The position numbers and the translations under genes are program-made. Of a stretch of DNA of 64,000 nucleotides, positions 57,208-64,000 are shown piece after piece. Where the stretch lies: assembly GCA_029721435.1 (NCBI GenBank), contig CM056576.1:61399876-61463875 (forward strand), in the 5' to 3' direction. The stretch is from Gymnothorax reevesii (Eukaryota; Chordata; Actinopteri; Anguilliformes; Muraenidae). Each line of letters starts with the position of its first letter. The first letter of the stretch is position 1. The notes under the pieces are model-generated. The model did not search any database, had not been told where the DNA came from, and saw nothing but the letters and a program-made list of their open reading frames with translations.

Positions 57208-57592
57208 TAGGGCTGTCACAAGAATTAATCGCGATTAATTTCGGTGCAATAAAAGTAACTGCCACTATGAGGCAGACAGACACTCTTGCTTATTACTTTT
57301 TCTATGACTCATACCTGATGCGGTCATTTGAAATGCTTCCGGGAATAAAACTGTGATTTGAAGTCCGCTAATTACCAACAAGGTTGGACAGCCTCTATCG
57401 CCTTGGCATTATTAGCTCACCTTAAATCAATTCCCGTGTACTTTGCCTAACTTGCAATCAAGCCATTTATTCAGCCAACTGACTAATCAAAATGTGGCCT
57501 ATAATGATTCAGTGATAATGAGAAGCAGAAGGACTTTGAAATCAGTTTTATTGCGCCGAAATTAATCGCGATTAATTAATGTGACAGCCCTA
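57208..57592. mobile_element. hAT-type MITE, TAGGGCTG family
   Basis: The 385-bp element begins TAGGGCTGTCACAAGAATTA and ends TTAATTAATGTGACAGCCCTA, with ATTAATCGCGATTAATTTCG palindromes at both subtermini. The flanking 8-mers GTATATAT and GTGTGTGT are partly alike, as expected for a duplication drifted inside a TG/TA microsatellite. Its internal sequence matches the elements at 14813, 30039 and 61657. Confidence 0.82.
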
Positions 57593-57613
57593 GTGTGTGT
57601 ATATATATATATA
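57593..57613. repeat. (TG)n(TA)n microsatellite
   Basis: A short GTGTGTGTATATATATATA run separates the hAT MITE from the Tc1 element that inserted into it; the same run continues at 59092-59116. Confidence 0.9.
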
Positions 57614-59091
57614 CTCCTGAACAAAATCTTAAGACCGGGGAAAAAATGACAAGAATTCATATTTTGCACTGGTGAATCATAACCAGGTTGTAAGTTGTGC
57701 TTCAAAGTGCAAAAAGAATAAACTGGAGCAAGAGACAAAGAATAGAAAGTTGGCAATTTCTTGAAAACTGTATTTAAACTGAAACAGCCTGTTCATCAGC
57801 TGATCAAAAGTTTAAGACCATGGCCTTAAAAAGTCAAAATCTGTGCAAAAATCTGGCCTCCATGTCATTTTCTTTCATGCATTTGCACTGTCATGACCTC
57901 CTAATGGCAAAGGCAAAAAAGCTTTCTGACTTTGAACGTAGCAGGATTGTTGAGCTGCACAAGCAAGGCCTCTCGCAACGTGCCATCGCTGCCGAGGTTG
58001 GACGCAGTAAAACAGTGACGCAGTAAAACAGGATCCTACGGACTGTCCGTGAAGACCCAGGCCAATCTTTAACCCAGATTAAGGCCCTTACTGATGCTGA
58101 CTGCAGCCCAATAACCATCAGACGGCATCTGCGAGAGAAGGACTTTAAGAACAAAAAACGGCTCCACAGGCCACACCTCCTCCCACGCCACAAACTTGCG
58201 CGATTGGACTTTGCAAGGGAGCACCAAACATGGGACATTGAGAGGTGGAAGAAAATTTTATTCTCTGATGAGAAAAAATTTAACCTGGATGGTCCTGATG
58301 GATTATTGGCATTGAACGTTACTGGCATGACAAGGAGATCCCACCGGAGATGTTCTCTACACGGCACAGTGGAGGAGGTTCCATCATGATCTGGGGTGCT
58401 TTTTCCTTTAGTGGAACAATGGAGCTTCAGGTTGTGCAGGGGCGTCAAACAGCGGCTGGCTATGTGGAAATGTTGCAGCGGGCATCCCTCTTGACTGAGG
58501 GCCCACGTCTGTGTGGTAATGATTGGGTCTTTCAACAGGACAACGCTACAGTTCACAACACCCGTCTGACAAAGAACTTCCTCCAGGAGAATAACATCTC
58601 TCTTTTGGACCATCCTGCTTGTTCCCCTGATCTAAATCCCATTGAGAATGTTTGGGGATGGATGGCAAGGGAAGTTTACTAAAATGGGCGTCAGTTCCAG
58701 ACCATGGATGCACTTCGTGAAGCCATCTTCACCACATGGAGCAATGTTCCCACCAGCCTCCTGGAAACACTTGCATCAAGCATGCCCAAACAAATTTTTG
58801 AAGTGATCAACAAGAATGGTGGGGCTACTCAGTACTGAATCCTTATTTTGCTCTTTAGTTCTGTTTTTTTGTTTTTTGGGGCTATGGTCTTTAACTTTTG
58901 ATCAGCTGATGAACAGGCTGTTTCAGTTTAAATACAGTTTTCAATAAATTGCCTACTTTTTGTTCTTTGTCTCTTGCTCCAGTTTCTTCTTTTTGCACTT
59001 TGAAGCACAGCTTACAACCTGCTTATGATTCACCAGTGCAAAATATGAATTCTTGTAATTTTTTCCCCGGTCTTAAGATTTTGTTCAGGAG
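57614..59091 (+). mobile_element. Tc1-like transposon with ~210-bp inverted repeats
   Basis: Left repeat 57614-57824 (CTCCTGAACAAAATCTTAAG...) and right repeat 58881-59091 are about 95% identical in inverted orientation. Both include CTGTTCATCAGCTGATCAAA at their inner side. The flanks are TA-rich microsatellite. The transposase gene lies between on the + strand and is inactivated. Confidence 0.92.
57904..58838 (+). pseudogene. Tc1-like transposase, near-complete but broken
   Basis: The start MAKAKKLSDFERSRIVELHK is followed by an HTH (QRAIAAEVGRSKT). A 16-bp tandem duplication (CGCAGTAAAACAGTGA) at about 58002-58032 introduces a TGA/frame break. The second HTH and linker read [10 protein letters not shown] and [12 protein letters not shown]. 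The catalytic triad is visible: Asp in FSDEKKFNL, Asp in [10 protein letters not shown] and Glu in [13 protein letters not shown] frameshift near 58300-58350 and a TAA at 58680 interrupt the frame, which ends FEVINKNGGATQY. Otherwise this is a well-preserved member about 310 residues long. Confidence 0.92.
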
Positions 59092-59116
59092 TGTATATAT
59101 ATATACACACACATAG

Positions 59117-59781
59117 CACAGGCCAAAAGTTTGGACACACCTTCTCATTCAATGCGTTTCCTTTATTTTCATGACTATTTACATTGTAGATTCTCATTGA
59201 AGGCATCAAAACTATGAATCATTACTGAGGTTTAGGACGTCAAGCTCCCCTTTGATTGGTCAGAATGGTCACTGTCTGCTCAAGGGAACACACTGAGTGC
59301 GCTCCATTCTTATATAGGTGCGCCCGGGTGCGGTATGTCAAGCAGATTCATGCACCGACTGCTCCATCTCTGTTTAAGCTGCAGCAGCGGCTGGCATGCC
59401 TTCTTACTCCCAAACGTACCCAAAAAGAGGCTTTTAATTGGGGGGGAAAAGCTGTTGACTATTTTAATTCAAAGGTCGCACAGTGTGAATTTTGGTCGCT
59501 AAGAACTAAGGAAGACTTTTTTCTTTTTTTTTTGGTACCATTAACATTCAAAAAAGTTGAGTCGGTAACAAAAGTTACTGAAACTGAGAATCATAACGGT
59601 GATTCGGATGAACCGGCGGTGATATCACTATTATTTTCGCAAAGAGTTGCTTTGAAATTTTGAATGGCTGAGGTTATAAGAAGGTGAAGTGCACCATGTT
59701 CATTGTAAAGATAATGGCCCGAATCTCGCTGGTAACAACGCTGGTAACAGCGCGTTATCTACTGAGTCCAAACGCTTTAAA
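59117..59781. other. Intron with unassigned frame at 59256-59663
   Basis: The first bases (AAAAGTTTGGACACACCTTC, then TTCATGACTATTTACATTGT) look like the end of another Tc1-type element. A 135-codon frame at 59256-59663 has basic and aromatic clusters but no domain I recognise, so it is not called as a gene. Confidence 0.4.
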
Positions 59782-59792
59782 AGTGAAAGTCC

Positions 59793-60277
59793 AGCTGCCG
59801 TATAGCTCACTCGGTTAAGGCACTACTATTACGTCGCGGGTTCGAGCCGCGGTTGTACCAGTCGCCAGTGGTCGGCAGCTGATTCAGCGTAGAGAACAAT
59901 TGGCCATCGCGCTACAGGGATTCAAATTGGGAAGAGACTGCCGGGTAAGGGAAAATAAATAAACAGCTTTGTTCGTTGCTCAAGCGCCTCCTGTTGGCCA
60001 TACAGGTGCTCGTCAGGAAGATTCTAAGCCTGTTCATGTCCGGGTATCCTCTGCCCTCGTTCTGAACTTGCGAAGATTCAACCAATGAGTGTATAAGAAG
60101 CAGTGGCTGACGGGCACGTGCTTTGGAGGAGAGCCGTGAACTGTCTTCACTTTCCGGAGTTGGCAGCAAGGGGTCGCATATGAGCAAGCCTTGTACATAG
60201 TTCAATAATTGGGCATTCCAGATTCGGGTGGGATTGGAGATGCCAAATTTATTTTAAAAAAGTAAAAAAAAAAAAAT
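59793..60277 (+). mobile_element. tRNA-derived SINE, copy 2, with exact target duplication
   Basis: AGTGAAAGTCC flanks it at 59782-59792 and 60278-60288. The head AGCTGCCGTATAGCTCACTC has box A-like TAGCTCACTCGG and box B GGTTCGAGCCG, ending in CCA at about 59860. A roughly 400-bp body shared with 37562-38065 and an A-tail follow. The 485-bp length is long for a simple tRNA SINE, suggesting a central domain and a LINE-derived tail. It is not a functional tRNA gene. Confidence 0.93.
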
Positions 60278-60288
60278 AGTGAAAGTCC

Positions 60289-60719
60289 TTCCAAACATGG
60301 AGAAAGCACGAAACACAGAAAATACTGTGACAAATGTGCGTAAACGAGTAGGTGGAGTTTTGTTAACATTTGCAACCTATCAAAACATGCTGCCTCGCGG
60401 CTCTGCGCTTGCACAGACCTAAAATCTTAGCCTTGTTTTCTTCGCTCACATCTTCAGTAGCCTATCTGCAAAAATCATAAACACTCATTTTTTTCAGCGC
60501 GTCTTTAGACCAGTAAACATTTATATATTTGCATGTACACGCAATGTTTTCCTGAAAATCCAGAAATTGGATGTCAATAGCATGTGGCATACTACATCTT
60601 CAAACAAACATATTCAACTCATAACATCTGCTTGCATCACAATAAGCTAAATAGCAAAGTTACCTCTGTGGACTGATTCATATTGCAATATTGAGGCGAA
60701 AACAAGGACTTTACGCCTT
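60289..60719. other. Intron, no supported feature
   Basis: No gene or clear repeat ends were seen; the right portion may belong to the hAT element that follows. Confidence 0.35.
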
Positions 60720-61139
60720 TACGTTAGATGTGCATTTAACCCTAACACAGTCGAAGATCTGATTCGATTCAGTGTGGAGGGTCCTCCTCTGGACATATCT
60801 GATGCCTCGCAGTCAGTGAAGAGATGGATGGAAGAGCAGAGAGCCAGGAGACCCAATTTTAAATCCTGGCCTCTGGATTTGGCATAAATCCAATGTAGTG
60901 GAAACCTTTGTTAATCAATAGACTCAAGACTCTCATATTGTTTCATATCTGCCATTTGTTGGAGACGGTTGCATTGTTAATGTGAAGTGTTATATTGTAG
61001 TTTTTTAAATATTAAAAAAAATATATTGGTGCTTCTTAGATTTCGGTGTGTGCGCTCCTAAATTTTGGTTCGCGCTCCTAACTTTTTTAACTTGGGAGCA
61101 CAGCGCTACCACGCAAAAAAGTTAATTTCGAGCCCTGAC
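60720..61139 (+). mobile_element. hAT element 3' end with possible transposase C-terminus
   Basis: A frame ending in TAA at 60885-60887 reads NPNTVEDLIRFSVEGPPLDI and QSVKRWMEEQRARRPNF, which resembles the C-terminal tail of ZNF862/KIAA1586-like hAT proteins. About 250 bp later the sequence GTTAATTTCGAGCCCTG at 61123-61139 is a hAT-type terminus, also seen at 29932. No other part of the transposase is present. Confidence 0.45.
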
Positions 61140-61648
61140 AAGGTTGGAGACCCCTGATATAGAGCCTTTGTCTTGTAACCACCAAGCACCTGGAGTTTAG
61201 ATTTTAGAAAGTAAACCGCACGTCCCAGATGAAATCCTGAGGTTGTGTACAAGTGTCTAAAGACCGTACTTTGCTCACTTGTACAACAATAAATACTTGA
61301 AACCCAGCAATGTCTGCAGTAATTTTTCATTGCTAATGATGTGTCCTCTTTGAATGCGTACTAAATGCACTGACACACCATCAGTCAGGAATCATAACAG
61401 TGGTGATGCTTTGCTCTATTGTATTTGGTAGATACACTGCGCAGATTAACACATTTGGTGTTATTAAGGTGGAAGAAGAAATTATTGGTGGTAGAAAAGG
61501 GGAAATCAATCAAGATCTTTGCAACACATTTCATGCTATCTGGAGGGATAGCAGCTTCTCAGAGTTAGCATAAATGTATTTTGTTTCTGTTTTTTGAGTG
61601 AACTGATCTTTAAATGAAATACAGTAAAATCACATTTATTTTATCATG
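61140..61648 (+). other. Intron with unassigned short frame at about 61430-61575
   Basis: An in-frame stretch reads RYTAQINTFGVIKVEEEIIG and ends SSFSELA before TAA. It is not SMC6 and I cannot assign it. It may be the coding end of a mobile element. Confidence 0.3.
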
Positions 61649-61656
61649 GGTGTGAG

Positions 61657-63303
61657 TAGGGCTGCTCGATTAATTGTATGCAATTAATTTAAGCGCAATA
61701 AAAGTAACTGCCACTATGAGGCAGACAGACGTGATTGCTTATTACTTTTTCTTTGACACATACATAATGCGGTCATTTGAAATGCTTCCGGGAGGAAAAC
61801 TGCAATTTGAAGTCCGCTAATTCCCAGCGAGATTGGACAGCCTCCATCGCCTTGGCATAATTGGCTTACCTTAAATCAATTCCTGTGTACTTTGCCTGAC
61901 TTGCAATCAAGTCATTTATTCAGCCAACTGACTGATCAAAACAAAAATGTGGCCTATAATGATTAAGAAGTGATAATGAGAAGCAGACAGACCTAACTAG
62001 GCTGCCGCGTTATATTGAAAGAATGTAAGTAATCTTAATGAATAACGGACCTCTGAATTCCACCTCTCACTGGGGAATTTTGTATGCATTTTGAAAGATA
62101 TTTCTTAATGAAATTATTTTAAGATGGCCCTGGTTTTAAGTGCTTAAAAACAGTGGCGGGCGGTGGACGGAAAACCGAGGGGATGGAAAACGGATGAGAT
62201 ATCAATCATTGTTCTTGGTCATCATGTTAGTTTCCCTTATAATGAAATGTTTAGGCGAGCGAATAATAAATTCTATGAAATGTTTAATTCACATGCCTTA
62301 ATAGGCAACTCTTTACGAAAAAACCACTGTGGATTTTCCGCGTTAAATTCGTCACATCCAGTCGTCTAACCTGTGGTAATGATTGTTAAATTGAAAAAGC
62401 TTGAAATGCGCACTTTTTGGTGTTCAATTGATGCATTTGATTTCGTCTTAACGAAGACAATTGGCTACACCTGAGAGGGGAAGGTTAGAGTGTTCTTTAC
62501 CAGAGAAATTGACTGAAAACAGAAGACTAATAAGCAGTTTTAGACATGTTAATCGCCCTCCTTGTTCTCTGTCCACCACCCGCCACTGCTTAAAAATATC
62601 GGCAACGTGAAGTGGAGAACATTTTGCGAAGCCTAATTGGCTAATTGAGCGAATCAACTGTTTGATTGCAAATTGAGCAAAATGGTAAGGGGGTGACAAT
62701 TGTTGGTTAGAGGATGAAGACTTTGCAGACCTTCACTTTGCGTTGTTCAGCATGTAATTTACCTCAATGTGTTTTCCAAGTCTTCGCTGAATTTATCTAT
62801 TGCGTGCAAAGCAACGCTTAAAAACCAAGACCCATAATAAAATGATTTTATTTTTAAGAAATCTTTTTAATGTTATGTAAAAATTATACGAGAGGTGAAA
62901 TTCATAGGTCTGCTGTTAATTCAGATTATTAACATTCTTTCAATCTAACACGGCAGCCTGATTCGGTCTGTCTGTTTCTCATTACCTCTTCTTAATCATT
63001 ATTGGCCACATTTTTGGTTTTGATTGGTGAGTTGGCTGAATAAATGGCTTGATTGCAAGGTAGGAAAAGTACAGGGGAATTGATTTAAGGTGAGCTAATT
63101 GTGCCAAGGCGATAGAGGCTGTCCAAACTCGCTGGTAATTAGCGGACTTCAAATCACAGTTTTCTTCCCGGAAGCTCTTCAAATGACCGCATTAGGTATG
63201 TGTCATAGAAAAGATAATAAGCAAGCTCGTCTGTGTGCCTCATAGTGGCAGTTACTTTTATTGCGCTTAAAATAATTGCGATTCGATTAATTGAGCAGCC
63301 CTA
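61657..63303. mobile_element. hAT element with ~450-bp inverted arms and 8-bp TSD
   Basis: GGTGTGAG duplicates at 61649-61656 and 63304-63311. The termini TAGGGCTGCTCGATTAATTG and, inverted, AATTGAGCAGCCCTA continue into long complementary arms (about 61657-62060 and 62930-63303) with the internal sequence shared by the 57208 family (ACTGCCACTATGAGGCAGAC, GCGGTCATTTGAAATGCTTC). The ~850-bp centre has short frames only (for example 62163-62369), none recognisable. It is a foldback-like non-autonomous hAT element. Confidence 0.88.
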
Positions 63304-63311
63304 GGTGTGAG

Positions 63312-63862
63312 TTATTTTGATTCAAAGGTGCTTTTGCATAAAACTGGTTGTACGTTAAACCAATGGACTGCTGAATTTATCCAGAATTGCTGTTAGTTGG
63401 GACCTTTATTAAAATGGAGAGCTCAGCCCCATTAACTTTTGTTGCAAGTTCAAAAAGAACTGTATGAAACACGCTTTGATGGCTGAGGCATTGGCTGAAT
63501 TCACCTTGACCATGTATTGCTGCTAATGCACACATATGAATGGACCTAGCAAGTTAGCTAGGTACTTCGTTTTAAGTTTGTAGTTGCTGCCCAGGTATTT
63601 TATGTATGGTGACTTTTTATGAGAAAATGGATTCATTGATCTTGCATCTTTTCTCTGACTGAATTCATCAAAGGTGATGTTGCTTCAGATTTTTTTTTTT
63701 CCTTTTTTCTCCCCGACATGGAAGTTCTATACCATTGTTTCAGCTTATGCTTAGTAAACTGCTGTAAATAAATTTCTGTATGGATAATCAGCACAAAAGA
63801 TGTTGATTTAGTTGTCTGGCATTATTGGGATACAACACTAGTAGAGTGTACTGTTTAATTGT
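63312..63862. other. Intron or intergenic, no supported feature
   Basis: T-rich near 63690-63710 with no coding frame. Confidence 0.4.
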
Positions 63863-64000
63863 CCCCCGCCGATGCGGTAGCGAGCGAGGGACAAAGTATT
63901 CAGCTCCGTCTGTCCCTCCGTCACTTCCCGTTTGTTGTGAACGCAATATCTCAAGAACCGATTTTATTCATCTTTGGCTTCAATGTTTATTAGTATGATA
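63863..64000 (+). repeat. Hairpin-headed repeat, left end, cut by window edge
   Basis: GTCCC at 63863-63867 pairs with GGGAC at about 63889-63893 around a GC-rich loop. ACAAAGTA, CCGTCTGTCCCTCCGTCAC and the motif AATATCTCAAGAACCGATTT follow. This is the same layout as the heads at 5560, 33955, 46324 and 48274. Confidence 0.6.

Noticed and set aside
59793..59860. Functional tRNA gene
   Set aside because: Same reason: it is the head of SINE copy 2, which has an exact 11-bp target duplication.
61430..61575. A further SMC6 exon (contains TAQI-like text)
   Set aside because: The following residues do not match the SMC6 coiled coil and the frame ends in a stop; the phase also does not fit the donor at 57013.
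1..64000. CRISPR array, bacterial operons or phage genes
   Set aside because: No regularly spaced short repeats, ribosome-binding patterns or prokaryotic gene packing; the window is intron-rich eukaryotic DNA.

Overview
The window is vertebrate-type genomic DNA, most likely from a fish. Short GT-AG bounded exons sit in very long introns, and the introns are full of fish-type transposons: Tc1/mariner, hAT, Harbinger, piggyBac-like, CR1, L2 and L1 LINEs, a Gmr1-like Ty3 LTR element, tRNA-derived SINEs and Helitron-like repeats. I cannot name the species. There are no bacterial operons and no CRISPR array.

The one host gene I recognise is SMC6, the structural-maintenance-of-chromosomes ATPase subunit of the SMC5/6 genome-stability complex. 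It lies on the + strand as eight internal exons: 6874-6972, 11831-11977, 30347-30435, 32229-32393, 42285-42463, 43235-43436, 50622-50736 and 56853-57013. The splice phases are mutually compatible, and together they encode about 385 residues covering the distal N-terminal coiled coil and the hinge. The Walker A head lies upstream of the window; the C-terminal coiled coil and Walker B/signature head lie downstream. Almost everything else is intron.

Region by region. 0-6.8 kb: degenerate repeats, an LTR-type gag-like fragment and foldback elements. 8.3-10.3 kb: a degenerate tandem array rich in AGGTCA half-sites. 13.4-14.8 kb: a TA-flanked DNA transposon. 16.5-21.6 kb: a nearly complete Gmr1-like Ty3 LTR element with integrase ahead of reverse transcriptase, most of the RT being lost in frame. 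22.4-27.5 kb: a CR1 LINE split by a 1.9 kb TTAA-flanked piggyBac-like element. 30.9-32.2 kb: an L2-type LINE ending 28 bp before SMC6 exon 4. 32.9-38.1 kb: Tc1 remnants, a Helitron-like end, MITEs and a SINE. 38.5-41.8 kb: a LINE endonuclease fragment and a Harbinger element. 44.3-49.6 kb: a Tc1 remnant, and an L1 split by one of two Helitron-like repeats. 51.7-55.6 kb: a nest of Tc1 in Tc1 plus a further element carrying a hAT MITE. 57.2-63.3 kb: hAT elements, a Tc1 with ~210 bp inverted repeats, a second SINE and a hAT end.

The strongest unusual signals are: (1) the copia-like gene order and in-frame RT loss in the Ty3 element; (2) a recurring class of repeats headed by a C/G-rich hairpin, some ending CTAG|T like Helitrons; (3) a LINE abutting a splice acceptor; (4) several exactly dated nestings with target-site duplications. 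Family names come from my own recognition of motifs; no database search was run.
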